Below, one piece after another: positions 46,487 to 58,600 of a DNA stretch of 64,000 bases. The stretch is taken from the NCBI RefSeq assembly GCF_008692845.1, contig NZ_VXJW01000010.1:1-64000 (forward strand), in the 5' to 3' direction. The stretch's first letter is position 1; each line of letters begins with the position of its first letter. This DNA is from Salmonella enterica subsp. arizonae (GTDB taxonomy: Bacteria; Pseudomonadota; Gammaproteobacteria; Enterobacterales; Enterobacteriaceae). The notes beneath the pieces are model-generated. The model was given only the letters and a program-made list of their open reading frames with translations. It had not been told where the DNA came from and searched no databases. A program made the position numbers and the translations under genes.

Positions 46487-47725
46487 ATGAAAGGCAGTAA
46501 TACTTTCCGCTGGGCAATAGCGATTGGGGTTGTTGTGGCCGCCGCCGCGTTCTGGTTCTGGCATAGCCGTAGCGAAAGCCTGACCGCCGCGCCGGGCGTC
46601 GCCGCACAAGCGCCGCATACCGCCGCAGGTCGCCGCGGGATGCGCTACGGTCCTCTGGCGCCGGTACAAGCCGCGACGGCGACCACGCAGGCCGTACCGC
46701 GTTATCTGAGCGGGCTGGGCACCGTGACCGCCGCAAATACCGTTACGGTGCGTAGCCGCGTGGATGGTCAACTCATCGCCCTGCACTTTCAGGAAGGCCA
46801 GCAGGTCAACGCCGGCGATCTGCTGGCGCAAATCGATCCCAGCCAGTTTAAGGTCGCACTGGCGCAGGCCCAGGGACAGTTGGCAAAAGATAACGCGACG
46901 CTGGCGAATGCGCGTCGCGATCTGGCCCGCTATCAGCAACTGGCAAAAAGCAATCTGGTTTCCCGTCAGGAACTGGATGCGCAACAGGCGCAGGTCAATG
47001 AACTCCAGGGGACAATTACAGCGGATGAAGCCAACGTCGCCAGCGCTCAGTTACAGCTCGACTGGAGTCGTATCACCGCCCCGGTCGCGGGTCGTGTCGG
47101 TCTGAAACAGGTAGATATCGGCAATCAGATTTCCAGCGGCGATACTGCGGGTATTGTCGTCATTACACAAACGCACCCGATTGATCTCATTTTTACCCTG
47201 CCGGAAAGCGATATCGCCACCGTGGTTCAGGCGCAAAAAGCGGGGAAAACGCTGACCGTAGAAGCCTGGGATCGGACTAACTCGCACAAATTGAGCGAAG
47301 GCGTATTGCTCAGTCTGGACAACCAGATTGATCCCACGACGGGAACGATCAAAATTAAAGCACGCTTTACTAATCAGGACGATACGCTGTTCCCTAATCA
47401 ATTTGTGAACGCCCGGATGCTGGTCGATACCGAACAAAATGCCGTTGTGGTGCCTGCCGCGGCGGTGCAGATGGGCAATGAGGGCCACTTTGTGTGGGTG
47501 CTGAACGACGAAAATAACGTCAGCAAGAAGCGGGTAAAAGTCGGTATTCAGGATAACCGAAACGTGGTAATCAGCGCAGGATTGTCCGCAGGCGATCGCG
47601 TCGTTACCGATGGTATCGATCGGCTGACGGAAGGCGCAAAAGTCGAAGTCGTTAAGCCGCAACTCACCGCGGCGGATGAAAAATCACCCAACCGCCATGA
47701 GGGTCAAAAAGGAGCGCGCGCCTGA
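46487..47725 (+). CDS. mdtA: Multidrug efflux membrane-fusion subunit MdtA
   Basis: 412 residues. An N-terminal membrane anchor ([17 protein letters not shown]) precedes the HlyD/RND adaptor body: lipoyl half-motifs [20 protein letters not shown] and [20 protein letters not shown] flank an alpha-helical hairpin rich in Ala/Gln. It links the MdtBC pump to TolC for export of bile salts, novobiocin and similar compounds. The start at 46487 follows the E. coli protein; an ATG 32 codons earlier is in frame but leads through the regulatory region. The stop overlaps the mdtB ATG by one base. Confidence 0.95.
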   Translation: MKGSNTFRWAIAIGVVVAAAAFWFWHSRSESLTAAPGVAAQAPHTAAGRRGMRYGPLAPVQAATATTQAVPRYLSGLGTVTAANTVTVRSRVDGQLIALHFQEGQQVNAGDLLAQIDPSQFKVALAQAQGQLAKDNATLANARRDLARYQQLAKSNLVSRQELDAQQAQVNELQGTITADEANVASAQLQLDWSRITAPVAGRVGLKQVDIGNQISSGDTAGIVVITQTHPIDLIFTLPESDIATVVQAQKAGKTLTVEAWDRTNSHKLSEGVLLSLDNQIDPTTGTIKIKARFTNQDDTLFPNQFVNARMLVDTEQNAVVVPAAAVQMGNEGHFVWVLNDENNVSKKRVKVGIQDNRNVVISAGLSAGDRVVTDGIDRLTEGAKVEVVKPQLTAADEKSPNRHEGQKGARA

Positions 47726-50700
47726 TGCAGGTATTACCTCCGGGCAGCACGGGCGGCCCGTCGCGCCTGTTTATTCTGCGCCCCGTCGCCACCACGCTGC
47801 TGATGGCGGCGATGTTACTCGCCGGAATTATCGGCTACCGCTTCCTGCCCGTCGCCGCGTTGCCGGAAGTTGACTACCCCACCATTCAGGTTGTTACGCT
47901 CTACCCTGGCGCCAGCCCGGATGTGATGACCTCCGCCGTTACCGCGCCGCTTGAGCGCCAGTTCGGCCAGATGTCAGGGCTAAAACAGATGTCGTCGCAA
48001 AGCTCCGGCGGCGCATCGGTGGTGACGCTACAGTTTCAGTTGACGCTGCCGCTGGATGTCGCCGAGCAGGAAGTACAGGCGGCGATTAACGCAGCCACCA
48101 ATTTATTGCCTTCCGACCTGCCAAATCCGCCGATTTACAGCAAAGTCAATCCAGCGGACCCGCCGATTATGACGCTTGCCGTAACCTCAAACGCAGTGCC
48201 GATGACACAGGTAGAAGGCATGGTAGAAACCCGCGTGGCGCAGAAGATCTCGCAGGTCTCCGGCGTCGGGCTGGTAACGCTTGCCGGCGGCCAACGCCCT
48301 GCGGTACGCGTAAAACTGAATGCTCAGGCCATCGCCGCGCTCGGTCTGACCAGCGAAACCATCCGTACCGCCATTACCGGCGCCAACGTCAACTCGGCGA
48401 AAGGCAGTCTGGATGGGCCTGAACGGGCGGTGACACTTTCCGCTAACGATCAGATGCAGTCTGCCGACGAATACCGCAGGCTTATCATCGCGTATAAAAA
48501 CGGCGCGCCGGTACGACTGGGCGACGTCGCCACCGTTGAACAAGGGGCGGAAAATAGCTGGCTCGGCGCGTGGGCGAATAAAGCGCCGGCTATCGTGATG
48601 AACGTTCAGCGCCAGCCCGGCGCCAATATCATTGCGACAGCGGACAGCATTCGCCAGATGCTGCCCCAGTTGACCGAAAGCCTGCCGAAATCGGTGAAGG
48701 TTACGGTACTGTCCGATCGCACCACCAATATTCGCGCTTCCGTGCGCGATACCCAGTTTGAACTGATGCTGGCGATCGCGCTGGTTGTCATGATTATCTA
48801 TCTGTTTTTACGTAATATTCCCGCCACAATTATTCCCGGCGTCGCCGTACCGCTGTCGCTTATCGGCACCTTTGCGGTGATGGTGTTTTTGGATTTTTCC
48901 ATTAATAACCTGACGCTGATGGCGCTCACTATCGCCACGGGTTTCGTGGTGGACGATGCGATTGTGGTGATCGAGAACATCTCGCGCTACATCGAAAAAG
49001 GAGAAAAACCGCTGGCGGCGGCGCTCAAAGGCGCGGGCGAAATCGGCTTTACCATTATTTCCCTCACCTTTTCACTGATTGCGGTGCTGATCCCGCTGCT
49101 CTTTATGGGCGATATTGTTGGTCGACTGTTCCGCGAATTTGCGGTGACGCTGGCGGTAGCGATTTTGATCTCCGCCGTCGTCTCTTTGACGCTAACGCCC
49201 ATGATGTGCGCGCGTATGCTCAGCCAGCAATCTTTGCGTAAACAAAATCGCTTTTCCCGCGCCTGTGAACGGTTGTTTGACCGCGTGATCGCCAGCTACG
49301 GACGCGGATTAGCGAAAGTGCTCAACCATCCGTGGCTCACATTGAGCGTGGCATTCGCCACGCTACTGCTCAGCGTTATGCTGTGGATAGTCATCCCGAA
49401 GGGGTTCTTTCCGGTACAGGATAACGGCATTATCCAGGGGACGCTGCAGGCGCCGCAATCATCATCGTATGCCAGTATGGCCCAGCGTCAGCATCAGGTT
49501 GCGGAGCGGATATTACAAGACCCGGCGGTGCAAAGCCTGACCACCTTTGTCGGCGTAGACGGCGCTAATCCCACGCTGAATAGCGCGCGCCTGCAAATTA
49601 ACCTCAAGTCGCTGGATGAGCGTGATGACCGCGTACAACAGGTGATTTCCCGGCTGCAAACTGCCGTGGCGACTATTCCCGGCGTGGCGCTGTATCTCCA
49701 GCCGACGCAGGATTTAACCATCGACACGCAGGTCAGCCGCACGCAGTATCAGTTTACACTGCGGGCCACTACGCTCGATGCGCTCAGCCACTGGGCGCCA
49801 AAACTGCTGAACGCCTTACAGTCGTTACCGCAGCTCTCTGAGGTAAGCAGCGACTGGCAGGATCGGGGATTAGCGGCCTGGGTGAATGTCGACCGTGATA
49901 GCGCCAGCCGTCTGGGCATCAGTATGGCGGATGTGGATAACGCGCTCTACAACGCCTTCGGACAACGCTTGATTTCGACGATTTATACCCAGGCGAACCA
50001 GTATCGCGTCGTGCTGGAACACAATACCGCCAACAAGCCGGGACTGGCGGCGCTGGAGACCATTCGCCTGACGGGCAACGACGGCGGCACCATACCGCTC
50101 AGCGCGATTGCCAGCATTGAGCAACGCTTCACTCCGCTCTCCATCAATCATTTAGATCAGTTCCCGGTGACGACATTTTCGTTTAACGTGCCAGAGGGCT
50201 ATTCGCTCGGCGATGCGGTGCAGGCGATCCTCAATACGGAAAGAACGCTCGCCCTGCCAGCGGATATTACCACGCAGTTTCAGGGCAGTACGCTCGCTTT
50301 CCAGGCGGCACTGGGCAATACCGTCTGGCTTATTGTCGCCGCCGTGGTGGCGATGTATATCGTACTCGGCGTGCTGTATGAGAGTTTTATCCATCCGATC
50401 ACGATTCTCTCAACGCTGCCCACGGCAGGTGTCGGCGCGCTGCTGGCGCTGATGATTGCCGGAAGCGAGTTGGATATTATCGCTATTATCGGCATTATTT
50501 TGCTGATCGGCATCGTAAAGAAAAACGCCATCATGATGATTGACTTCGCCCTCGCCGCCGAACGCGAACAGGGAATGTATCCGCGCGACGCTATCTTCCA
50601 GGCCTGTTTGCTGCGTTTTCGACCGATTCTGATGACCACGCTGGCGGCATTGCTCGGCGCATTGCCATTAATGTTGAGCACCGGCGTTGGCGCGGAATTA

Positions 50701-50847
50701 CGTCGCCCGTTGGGGATTGCGATGGTGGGCGGCTTACTGGTTAGCCAAATATTAACGTTGTTTACTACACCCGTAATCTATTTGCTGTTCGATCGCCTGT
50801 CGCTGTACGTGAAAAGCCGTTTTCCGCGCCATAAAGAGGAGGCGTAG
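47725..50847 (+). CDS. mdtB: RND efflux pump subunit MdtB
   Basis: 1040 residues, the same as E. coli. Twelve membrane segments with two large periplasmic loops; the first segment begins after [20 protein letters not shown]. Family motifs include [14 protein letters not shown] (proton-relay Asp pair) and [15 protein letters not shown]. Two MdtB and one MdtC subunits form the functional heterotrimer, and MdtB carries the main proton-translocation role. mdtC starts directly at the next base. Confidence 0.97.
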   Translation: MQVLPPGSTGGPSRLFILRPVATTLLMAAMLLAGIIGYRFLPVAALPEVDYPTIQVVTLYPGASPDVMTSAVTAPLERQFGQMSGLKQMSSQSSGGASVVTLQFQLTLPLDVAEQEVQAAINAATNLLPSDLPNPPIYSKVNPADPPIMTLAVTSNAVPMTQVEGMVETRVAQKISQVSGVGLVTLAGGQRPAVRVKLNAQAIAALGLTSETIRTAITGANVNSAKGSLDGPERAVTLSANDQMQSADEYRRLIIAYKNGAPVRLGDVATVEQGAENSWLGAWANKAPAIVMNVQRQPGANIIATADSIRQMLPQLTESLPKSVKVTVLSDRTTNIRASVRDTQFELMLAIALVVMIIYLFLRNIPATIIPGVAVPLSLIGTFAVMVFLDFSINNLTLMALTIATGFVVDDAIVVIENISRYIEKGEKPLAAALKGAGEIGFTIISLTFSLIAVLIPLLFMGDIVGRLFREFAVTLAVAILISAVVSLTLTPMMCARMLSQQSLRKQNRFSRACERLFDRVIASYGRGLAKVLNHPWLTLSVAFATLLLSVMLWIVIPKGFFPVQDNGIIQGTLQAPQSSSYASMAQRQHQVAERILQDPAVQSLTTFVGVDGANPTLNSARLQINLKSLDERDDRVQQVISRLQTAVATIPGVALYLQPTQDLTIDTQVSRTQYQFTLRATTLDALSHWAPKLLNALQSLPQLSEVSSDWQDRGLAAWVNVDRDSASRLGISMADVDNALYNAFGQRLISTIYTQANQYRVVLEHNTANKPGLAALETIRLTGNDGGTIPLSAIASIEQRFTPLSINHLDQFPVTTFSFNVPEGYSLGDAVQAILNTERTLALPADITTQFQGSTLAFQAALGNTVWLIVAAVVAMYIVLGVLYESFIHPITILSTLPTAGVGALLALMIAGSELDIIAIIGIILLIGIVKKNAIMMIDFALAAEREQGMYPRDAIFQACLLRFRPILMTTLAALLGALPLMLSTGVGAELRRPLGIAMVGGLLVSQILTLFTTPVIYLLFDRLSLYVKSRFPRHKEEA

Positions 50848-53800
50848 ATGCGCTTTTTCGCCCTTTTCATCTACCGCCCGGTCGCCACCATTTTGATTGC
50901 TGCCGCCATTACGCTGTGCGGCATTCTGGGCTTTCGGCTGCTGCCGGTCGCCCCGCTGCCGCAGGTCGATTTCCCGGTGATTATGGTTAGAGCCTCGCTG
51001 CCGGGCGCCTCGCCGGAAACCATGGCCTCGTCGGTAGCAACGCCGCTGGAACGCTCTCTGGGGCGCATTGCAGGCGTCAATGAAATGACCTCCAGCAGCT
51101 CGCTCGGCAGTACGCGCATTATTCTCGAATTTAATTTCGATCGCGATATTAACGGCGCGGCGCGAGACGTGCAGGCCGCCATTAACGCCGCGCAAAACCT
51201 GTTGCCAAGCGGAATGCCCAGTCGCCCGACGTATCGCAAGGCCAACCCGTCCGACGCGCCGATTATGATTTTAACGCTCACCTCGGACAGTTGGTCACAG
51301 GGCGAACTGTATGATTTCGCCTCTACCCAACTGGCGCAAACCATCGCGCAAATTGACGGCGTCGGCGATGTTGACGTCGGCGGCAGTTCCCTGCCCGCGG
51401 TACGCATAGGTTTAAACCCGCAGGCGCTGTTTAACCAGGGCGTCTCGCTGGATGAGGTTCGCAAAGCGATCGATAGCGCCAACGTACGTCGACCGCAAGG
51501 CGCGATTGAAGATAACGTCCACCGCTGGCAAATACAGACCAACGATGAACTGAAAACCGCCGCCGAGTACCAGCCGCTGATTATTCGCTATAAAAATGGC
51601 GCGGCAGTGCGTCTGGACGACGTCGCCAGCGTCACCGACTCGGTACAGGATGTCCGTAACGCCGGGATGACAAACGCTAAGCCCGCTATTTTATTGATGA
51701 TCCGTAAGCTGCCGGAGACCAACATTATTCAGACGGTAGACAGCATCCGGGCAAAACTGCCGGAACTGCAGGCAATGATCCCCGCTGCTATCGATTTACA
51801 AATCGCTCAGGATCGTTCGCCGACGATTCGCGCGTCACTGCAAGAGGTAGAAGAAACGCTGGCTATCTCTGTCGCGCTGGTGATTCTGGTGGTGTTTTTA
51901 TTCCTGCGTTCCGGGCGCGCCACGCTGATACCCGCCGTCGCCGTTCCTGTTTCGCTCATCAGCACTTTCGCCGCCATGTATCTGTGCGGTTTTAGCCTCA
52001 ATAATCTGTCGTTGATGGCGCTGACTATCGCGACCGGATTTGTCGTTGATGACGCGATTGTGGTGCTGGAAAATATCACCCGCCATCTGGAAGCGGGAAT
52101 GAAACCTTTGCAAGCGGCATTGCAGGGCACGCAGGAAGTCGGGTTTACGGTCATCTCCATGAGCCTGTCGCTGGTAGCGGTATTTCTGCCGCTGCTATTA
52201 ATGGGCGGCCTGCCGGGGCGGTTATTACGTGAATTCGCCGTCACCCTCTCGGTAGCGATTGGCATTTCGCTGGTCGTCTCGCTCACCCTGACGCCGATGA
52301 TGTGCGGCTGGATGCTTAAATCAAGCAAACCGCGCACCCAGCCGCGTAAACGGGGCGTTGGTCGCCTGCTGGTGGCCTTGCAACAGAGTTACGGCACGTC
52401 GTTAAAATGGGTGCTCAACCATACGCGCCTTGTCGGCGTGGTTTTTCTTGGCACCATTGCGCTGAACATCTGGCTTTATATCGCCATCCCTAAAACATTC
52501 TTTCCAGAGCAGGACACCGGCGTGCTAATGGGCGGTATTCAGGCCGACCAGAGTATCTCTTTCCAGGCCATGCGCGGCAAGCTGCAGGATTTTATGAAAA
52601 TTATTCGCGACGATCCGGCGGTGAATAATGTTACCGGTTTTACCGGCGGATCGCGTGTAAATAGCGGTATGATGTTTATTACGCTGAAGCCGCGCGGCGA
52701 GCGCAAAGAGAGCGCGCAGCAAATCATTGACCGGCTGCGGGTCAAACTGACAAAAGAACCTGGCGCCAGACTGTTTCTGATGGCGGTACAGGATATTCGC
52801 ATCGGTGGGCGTCAGGCTAACGCCAGTTATCAATACACGTTGCTGTCTGACTCTCTGGCGGCGCTGCGCGAATGGGAGCCGAAAATACGCAAAGCGCTCT
52901 CTGCCCTGCCGCAACTGGCGGACATTAACTCCGACCATCAGGATAACGGCGCGGAGATGAATCTTATCTATGACCGCGACACCATGTCACGGCTGGGCAT
53001 TGATGTCCAGGCCGCAAACAGTCTGTTAAATAATGCCTTCGGCCAGCGGCAAATTTCCACTATTTATCAACCGATGAACCAGTATAAAGTGGTGATGGAA
53101 GTCGATCCGCGCTATTCCCAGGATATCAGCGCGCTGGAGAAAATGTTTGTTATCAATCACGACGGAAAAGCGATCCCCCTCTCTTATTTCGCCCAATGGC
53201 GACCAGCCAATGCGCCGCTGTCGGTGAACCATCAGGGGCTCTCCGCGGCGTCCACTATTGCCTTTAACCTGCCGAACGGCACATCGTTATCACAGGCGAC
53301 GGAAGCTATTAATCGCACCATGACGCAGCTTGGCGTCCCCCCGACGGTACGCGGCAGTTTTGCCGGAACGGCGCAAGTCTTCCAGCAGACCATGAATTCG
53401 CAGCTTATTCTGATCATGGCGGCGATCGCTACCGTCTACATTGTGCTGGGGATACTGTACGAAAGCTACGTCCATCCGCTGACCATTCTCTCTAATCTGC
53501 CATCAGCGGGCGTTGGGGCGCTTCTGGCGCTGGAGCTTTTCAATGCTCCTTTCAGTCTAATCGCCCTGATAGGGATCATGCTTTTAATTGGCATTGTGAA
53601 AAAAAACGCCATTATGATGGTCGATTTTGCGCTTGAAGCGCAACGAAGCGGCGGCCTGACGCCGGAACAAGCCATTTTCCAGGCCTGCTTGCTACGCTTC
53701 CGTCCAATAATGATGACCACGCTGGCGGCGATGTTCGGCGCATTGCCATTGGTGTTATCTGGCGGAGACGGTTCGGAATTACGGCAGCCGCTGGGGATAA

Positions 53801-53928
53801 CCATTGTCGGCGGTTTGGTCATGAGTCAGCTCCTGACTCTCTATACCACGCCGGTGGTGTACCTCTTTTTCGACCGTCTGCGGCTGCGTTTTTCGCGTAA
53901 AAATAGCAAACCGGTAGTAGAGATATGA
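50848..53928 (+). CDS. mdtC: RND efflux pump subunit MdtC
   Basis: 1026 residues, paralogous to MdtB over the whole length. The N-terminus is [20 protein letters not shown] and the motifs are [14 protein letters not shown] and [15 protein letters not shown]. It begins with no gap after the mdtB stop (TAGATG) and overlaps the mdtD remnant by 4 bp, so translational coupling of the operon is kept. Confidence 0.97.
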   Translation: MRFFALFIYRPVATILIAAAITLCGILGFRLLPVAPLPQVDFPVIMVRASLPGASPETMASSVATPLERSLGRIAGVNEMTSSSSLGSTRIILEFNFDRDINGAARDVQAAINAAQNLLPSGMPSRPTYRKANPSDAPIMILTLTSDSWSQGELYDFASTQLAQTIAQIDGVGDVDVGGSSLPAVRIGLNPQALFNQGVSLDEVRKAIDSANVRRPQGAIEDNVHRWQIQTNDELKTAAEYQPLIIRYKNGAAVRLDDVASVTDSVQDVRNAGMTNAKPAILLMIRKLPETNIIQTVDSIRAKLPELQAMIPAAIDLQIAQDRSPTIRASLQEVEETLAISVALVILVVFLFLRSGRATLIPAVAVPVSLISTFAAMYLCGFSLNNLSLMALTIATGFVVDDAIVVLENITRHLEAGMKPLQAALQGTQEVGFTVISMSLSLVAVFLPLLLMGGLPGRLLREFAVTLSVAIGISLVVSLTLTPMMCGWMLKSSKPRTQPRKRGVGRLLVALQQSYGTSLKWVLNHTRLVGVVFLGTIALNIWLYIAIPKTFFPEQDTGVLMGGIQADQSISFQAMRGKLQDFMKIIRDDPAVNNVTGFTGGSRVNSGMMFITLKPRGERKESAQQIIDRLRVKLTKEPGARLFLMAVQDIRIGGRQANASYQYTLLSDSLAALREWEPKIRKALSALPQLADINSDHQDNGAEMNLIYDRDTMSRLGIDVQAANSLLNNAFGQRQISTIYQPMNQYKVVMEVDPRYSQDISALEKMFVINHDGKAIPLSYFAQWRPANAPLSVNHQGLSAASTIAFNLPNGTSLSQATEAINRTMTQLGVPPTVRGSFAGTAQVFQQTMNSQLILIMAAIATVYIVLGILYESYVHPLTILSNLPSAGVGALLALELFNAPFSLIALIGIMLLIGIVKKNAIMMVDFALEAQRSGGLTPEQAIFQACLLRFRPIMMTTLAAMFGALPLVLSGGDGSELRQPLGITIVGGLVMSQLLTLYTTPVVYLFFDRLRLRFSRKNSKPVVEI

Positions 53929-54459
53929 CAGAATGTCCTGACAGCCGCCGCCGGCAACTCTGGAGCATGGCATTCGGCTTTTTTATGCCGTCGCCAGATA
54001 CCATAATCGTCAACACTGCGCTGCCCTCTATGGCGAAGTTAGCCATCGGCATGGCGGTACTGGCGCTGAACGGCAGTAAAAGCATGGGGATCTCGCCCCA
54101 GGTATTAGCCGCACTTGCTGCGGGCGGCGCGGCAGCAATTCTGCTCTATCTCTTTCATGCAAAAAAATCAGGCTCGTTATTTAGCCTGCGATTGTTCCGC
54201 ACGCCCACGTTTTCACTGGGGTTACAGGACCGTTTTGCCGGGCGTATCGGCAGCGGTATGCAGCCGTTTATCACGCCGGTTTTTTTGCAAATTGGTCTTG
54301 GTTTTTATTGGTGTAGACAGTAGCGCTACACATCACGTCTTTATGTATACCTGGCCATGTATGGCGGTTATTATCGCGCTACCGGCGATAATTTTTGCCC
54401 GCTTGCCGAACGATACACAACAAAATATGGTCATTTCACGGCGTAAAAGGAGCCTGTAA
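53925..54459 (+). pseudogene. mdtD: mdtD remnant (MFS transporter) with two internal deletions and a frameshift
   Basis: E. coli MdtD has 471 residues. Here only three blocks remain. The first is the N-terminus up to [13 protein letters not shown]. It is joined to [14 protein letters not shown] through FLQIGLGF (about residues 205-290 of E. coli). After a shift to another frame and a stop comes the C-terminus [16 protein letters not shown] to RRKRSL. About 170 and 130 codons are missing at the two joints. The translational link to baeS (TAATG) is preserved. It probably encodes no functional transporter, though 132 residues remain open. Confidence 0.95.
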
Positions 54460-55862
54460 TGAAAGTCTGGCGGCCCGGTATTACCGGCAAGCTGTTTCTG
54501 GCGATTTTCGCTACCTGCATCGTGTTGCTGATCAGTATGCATTGGGCCGTGCGCGTCAGTTTTGAACGCGGATTTATTGACTATATCAAACACGGCAACG
54601 AGCAGCGACTACAAATGCTGGGCGATGCGCTTGGCGAGCAGTACCAGCAGCACGGCAACTGGCGTTTTTTACGCAACAACGATCGCTTCGTTTTTCAGAT
54701 TCTGCGTTCATTTGAGCACGACAACGACCGTGATAAACCCGGCCCTGGTATGCCGCCGCACGGTTGGCGTACCCAGTTCTGGGTGGTCGATCAAAATGGC
54801 AGGGTGCTGGTCGGCCCACGCAGCCCGGTGCCGCATGACGGTACTCGTCGGCCCATTCTGGTCAATGGCGCCGAAGTCGGCGCGGTTATCGCCTCCCCTG
54901 TCGAGCGGCTGACGCGCAGTACGGATATTAATTTTGATAAGCAGCAGCGGCGCGCCAGTTGGATGATCGTGGCGTTATCAACGTTGCTGGCCGCGCTAGC
55001 GACGTTTTTGCTGGCGCGCGGCCTGCTCGCCCCCGTCAAACGGTTGGTCGAGGGTACGCACAGACTGGCGGCGGGGGATTTTACCACGCGCGTGACTCCA
55101 ACCAGCGCTGATGAGCTGGGAAAACTGGCGCAGGACTTTAACCAGCTTGCCAGCACGCTGGAAAAAAACCAGCAGATGCGCCGCGACTTTATGGCGGATA
55201 TTTCCCACGAACTACGCACGCCGCTGGCCGTATTGCGCGGCGAACTGGAAGCCATTCAGGATGGCGTTCGCCAGTTCACGCCTGAATCCGTTATATCGCT
55301 ACAGGCGGAAGTCGGTACGCTCACGAAATTGGTTGACGATCTACATCAGCTTTCGTTGTCTGACGAAGGCGCGCTGGCTTACCAAAAAACCACCGTCGAC
55401 CTTGTTCCCCTGCTTGAAGTCGCTGGCGGCGCGTTCAGCGAACGTTTTACCAGCCGAGAGCTGACGCTACATTACGCATTGCCTGATAGCATGACTGTCT
55501 TTGGCGACCCGGATCGCCTGATGCAACTGTTTAATAATCTGCTGGAAAACAGTCTACGCTACACCGACAGCGGCGGCGGTCTGCATATCTCCGCCGAACA
55601 ACGCGACAAATCATTATTCCTGACCTTTGCCGACTCCGCGCCAGGCGTCAGTGATGAGCAGTTACAAAAGCTTTTTGAACGCTTTTACCGGACGGAAGTG
55701 TCCCGTAACCGCGCCAGCGGGGGCTCAGGGCTGGGGCTGGCGATATGCGTCAATATTGTACACGCGCATAATGGTCATCTTCACGCCGCTCATTCGCCTT
55801 TTGGCGGGGTTAGCATTACAGTAGAGTTACCGCTGGATCGCGATTTACAGAGAGATGTATGA
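54459..55862 (+). CDS. baeS: Envelope-stress sensor histidine kinase BaeS
   Basis: 467 residues. The first membrane segment is [19 protein letters not shown], a periplasmic sensor loop (about 35-165) follows, then a second segment ([18 protein letters not shown]), HAMP, and the DHp domain with phospho-acceptor His in [16 protein letters not shown]. ATPase boxes N ([11 protein letters not shown]) and G (GSGLGLAI) are present. It senses envelope damage, indole and metals and phosphorylates BaeR. It overlaps the baeR start by 4 bp. Confidence 0.97.
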   Translation: MKVWRPGITGKLFLAIFATCIVLLISMHWAVRVSFERGFIDYIKHGNEQRLQMLGDALGEQYQQHGNWRFLRNNDRFVFQILRSFEHDNDRDKPGPGMPPHGWRTQFWVVDQNGRVLVGPRSPVPHDGTRRPILVNGAEVGAVIASPVERLTRSTDINFDKQQRRASWMIVALSTLLAALATFLLARGLLAPVKRLVEGTHRLAAGDFTTRVTPTSADELGKLAQDFNQLASTLEKNQQMRRDFMADISHELRTPLAVLRGELEAIQDGVRQFTPESVISLQAEVGTLTKLVDDLHQLSLSDEGALAYQKTTVDLVPLLEVAGGAFSERFTSRELTLHYALPDSMTVFGDPDRLMQLFNNLLENSLRYTDSGGGLHISAEQRDKSLFLTFADSAPGVSDEQLQKLFERFYRTEVSRNRASGGSGLGLAICVNIVHAHNGHLHAAHSPFGGVSITVELPLDRDLQRDV

Positions 55863-56581
55863 CTGAATTACCCATTGATGAAAACACGCCGCGCATTTTG
55901 ATCGTTGAAGATGAACCCAAGTTGGGACAGTTGATTATCGACTATTTGCGCGCGGCGAGTTACACCCCCACGCTCATCAATCACGGCGACAAGGTACTGC
56001 CGTATGTGCGTCAAACGCCGCCGGATCTGATTCTGTTGGATTTGATGCTGCCGGGTACGGATGGCCTGACGCTATGCCGGGAGATCCGCCGTTTTTCCGA
56101 TATCCCCATTGTGATGGTCACGGCAAAAATCGAAGAGATCGATCGGTTGCTTGGGCTGGAAATCGGCGCCGATGATTATATCTGTAAGCCTTACAGCCCG
56201 CGCGAAGTCGTGGCCCGCGTTAAAACCATTTTGCGCCGCTGCAAACCGCAGCGCGAACTCCAGCAGTTGGATGCCGAAAGTCCGTTAATGATTGATGAAA
56301 GCCGCTTCCTGGCCTCCTGGTGTGGTAAAGCGCTGGATTTAACGCCCGCTGAATTCCGCCTGCTAAAAACCTTATCGCTTGAACCGGGTAAAGTTTTTTC
56401 CCGCGAGCAATTGTTGAACCACCTCTACGATGATTACCGTGTGGTGACCGATCGCACTATCGACAGCCACATTAAGAACCTGCGCCGTAAACTGGAATCG
56501 CTGGATGCCGAACAGTCATTTATACGCGCAGTCTACGGGGTGGGGTATCGCTGGGAAGCGGATGCGTGCAGAATTATCTGA
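55859..56581 (+). CDS. baeR: Response regulator BaeR
   Basis: 240 residues, OmpR/PhoB family. The receiver domain has the acidic pair ILIVEDEP, phospho-Asp in [13 protein letters not shown] and conserved Lys in [11 protein letters not shown]. The C-terminal winged helix runs to [16 protein letters not shown] and VYGVGYRWE. It activates the mdtABCD-baeSR operon itself, acrD and spy; a candidate site is at 46410. Confidence 0.97.
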   Translation: MTELPIDENTPRILIVEDEPKLGQLIIDYLRAASYTPTLINHGDKVLPYVRQTPPDLILLDLMLPGTDGLTLCREIRRFSDIPIVMVTAKIEEIDRLLGLEIGADDYICKPYSPREVVARVKTILRRCKPQRELQQLDAESPLMIDESRFLASWCGKALDLTPAEFRLLKTLSLEPGKVFSREQLLNHLYDDYRVVTDRTIDSHIKNLRRKLESLDAEQSFIRAVYGVGYRWEADACRII

Positions 56582-56686
56582 TGACGTTTCGCTTATCAGG
56601 CCCGCCCTCCGGCGTTATCCTTTACCTCCCCGCGCCACAGCGCTACAATGCCTGCCCTTAAAGTGAGGACTCTCCTCCAGCTCCAG

Positions 56687-56707
56687 CCGCCTCATCAGGT
56701 GAGGCGG
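56687..56707. terminator. Hairpin between baeR and yegQ
   Basis: CCGCCTCA and TGAGGCGG are perfect 8-bp arms around a 5-base loop, followed by TTCTG. It may be the weak terminator of the mdtABC-baeSR operon or a leader structure of yegQ; no clear T-run favours either. Confidence 0.45.
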
Positions 56708-56736
56708 TTCTGACCTGTCATCAGAACGAGAAAATG

Positions 56737-58098
56737 ATGTTTAAACCAGAACTCCTTTCGCCGGCGGGAACGCTGAAAAACATGCGTTACGCTTTTGCCT
56801 ACGGCGCCGATGCCGTCTATGCGGGCCAACCGCGCTACTCGTTGCGCGTGCGTAATAACGAATTCAACCACGAAAATTTGCAGCTTGGCATCAACGAAGC
56901 CCACGCGCTCGGGAAAAAATTCTACGTGGTGGTGAACATTGCTCCGCATAATGCCAAGCTCAAAACCTTTATCCGTGATCTGAAACCCGTCGTCGAGATG
57001 GGCCCGGATGCGCTGATCATGTCCGATCCTGGGTTGATTATGCTGGTACGCGAGCATTTCCCGACAATGCCGATTCACCTGTCGGTACAGGCTAACGCCG
57101 TAAACTGGGCGACGGTAAAATTCTGGCAGCAGATGGGGCTGACCCGTGTGATTCTTTCCCGCGAGCTGTCGCTGGAAGAGATTGAGGAGATTCGCCAGCA
57201 GGTGCCTGATATGGAAATAGAAATTTTCGTCCACGGCGCGCTATGCATGGCCTACTCCGGTCGCTGCCTGCTTTCCGGCTACATCAACAAACGCGATCCT
57301 AACCAAGGCACCTGCACCAATGCCTGCCGTTGGGAATATAACGTGCAGGAAGGAAAAGAAGACGTTGTCGGCAACATCGTACATAAGCACGAACCGATTC
57401 CGGTACAGAACGTTGAGCCAACACTCGGTATCGGCGCTCCGACGGATAAAGTATTTATGATAGAAGAAGCCCAAAGACCGGGCGAGTACATGACTGCGTT
57501 TGAAGACGAGCATGGCACCTATATCATGAACTCAAAAGACTTACGCGCTATCGCCCATGTTGAACGCCTGACAAAAATGGGCGTCCACTCGCTGAAAATC
57601 GAAGGTCGCACCAAATCCTTTTATTACTGCGCCCGTACCGCGCAGGTCTACCGTAAAGCCATCGACGACGCCGCTGCGGGTAAACCCTTCGACCCCACTT
57701 TGCTGGAAACGCTGGAAGGTCTGGCCCATCGCGGCTATACCGAAGGTTTCCTGCGTCGCCATACGCACGACGATTACCAGAACTACGAATACGGGTACTC
57801 CGTTTCTGAACGCCAGCAATTTGTCGGCGAGTTCACTGGCGAGCGAAAAGGCCAGCTGGCAGCCGTGGCGGTAAAGAACAAATTCTCAGTTGGGGATAGT
57901 CTGGAGCTGATGACGCCGCAAGGAAATATCAATTTCACCCTGGAACAGATGGAGAACGCCAAAGGCGAAGCTATGCCGGTCGCGCCTGGCGATGGCTATA
58001 CCGTGTGGATGCCCGTCCCGCAGGACGTTACGCTGGGCTACGCGCTTTTGATGCGTAATTTCTCAGGCGAATCAACGCGTAACCCCCATGCCAAGTAG
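56737..58098 (+). CDS. yegQ: tRNA hydroxylation protein TrhP (YegQ), U32 peptidase family
   Basis: 453 residues, nearly identical to E. coli. The N-terminus is FKPELLSPAGTLKNMRYAFA; the U32 signature is in VHGALCMAYSGRCLLSGY; conserved cysteines in GTCTNACRWEY are likely Fe-S ligands. TrhP works with prephenate-derived chemistry in 5-hydroxyuridine formation at tRNA position 34. Two adjacent ATGs exist (56734, 56737); the second gives the E. coli length. Confidence 0.96.
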   Translation: MFKPELLSPAGTLKNMRYAFAYGADAVYAGQPRYSLRVRNNEFNHENLQLGINEAHALGKKFYVVVNIAPHNAKLKTFIRDLKPVVEMGPDALIMSDPGLIMLVREHFPTMPIHLSVQANAVNWATVKFWQQMGLTRVILSRELSLEEIEEIRQQVPDMEIEIFVHGALCMAYSGRCLLSGYINKRDPNQGTCTNACRWEYNVQEGKEDVVGNIVHKHEPIPVQNVEPTLGIGAPTDKVFMIEEAQRPGEYMTAFEDEHGTYIMNSKDLRAIAHVERLTKMGVHSLKIEGRTKSFYYCARTAQVYRKAIDDAAAGKPFDPTLLETLEGLAHRGYTEGFLRRHTHDDYQNYEYGYSVSERQQFVGEFTGERKGQLAAVAVKNKFSVGDSLELMTPQGNINFTLEQMENAKGEAMPVAPGDGYTVWMPVPQDVTLGYALLMRNFSGESTRNPHAK

Positions 58099-58133
58099 TT
58101 AATTGCGGTTATTTTTTTATGGCGGGAAGATTC

Positions 58134-58149
58134 TTAGAAATTGATCACA
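58134..58149 (+). promoter_or_regulatory. CRP-binding site of the cyaR promoter
   Basis: TTAGA-N6-TCACA, with a perfect right half-site, is centred about 42 bp before the CyaR start, a class II position. TACTAT at 58171-58176 serves as -10. CyaR is known to depend on cAMP-CRP in E. coli and Salmonella. Confidence 0.85.
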
Positions 58150-58183
58150 TACCGCTTCGCTCAATGCGGGTACTATTCAAGGC

Positions 58184-58269
58184 GCTGAAAAACATAATCC
58201 ATAAATGCTAGCTGTACCAGGAACCACCTCATTGGCCTGCGTAATCTCCCTTACGCAGGCTTATTTTTT
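58184..58269 (+). ncRNA. cyaR: CyaR (RyeE) Hfq-dependent small RNA
   Basis: 86 nt, beginning GCTGAAAAACATAATCC, with the conserved seed-bearing middle ACCAGGAACCACCTC and the terminator hairpin GCCTGCGTAA/TTACGCAGGC followed by TTATTTTTT. In E. coli and Salmonella CyaR pairs with mRNAs such as ompX, luxS and nadE and lowers their translation. Its position directly after yegQ is the conserved one. Confidence 0.97.
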
Positions 58270-58600
58270 ACGCGTAATTCAATGAAAAAAGCTGTACTTC
58301 TCGCTACATCCAAACATTGATCACATTAACAAAAGCGCAAATGATAGCTTAGGTTTATAGTGACATCCATGGTAATTGCCAGCCAGCAAGTAAAAATCCC
58401 CCCACATCCAGTCAGACTCAGGGCATAACGTTCTGAAGCGACCAGGAAATGACACAGTAATGGGGCACGACGTGTGAAAACCATTCTGAAACAGGCTACC
58501 AACGAAAATTAACAGAATGAGGGAGTATGAGAACCAACTGTTTAACTGCCAGCTCCTGCAGGAAACCGTTATGATCGTGTTTTACTTATAATTATCATCG
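58270..58600. other. Intergenic stretch after cyaR without recognised gene
   Basis: 331 bp, mixed composition, no credible ORF. In Typhimurium-type genomes the effector gene sseK2 stands at this place (from memory); nothing resembling it is seen here. A fragment with TTGATCACATTAAC at about 58317 looks like a second CRP half-site, without a visible target. Confidence 0.5.
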
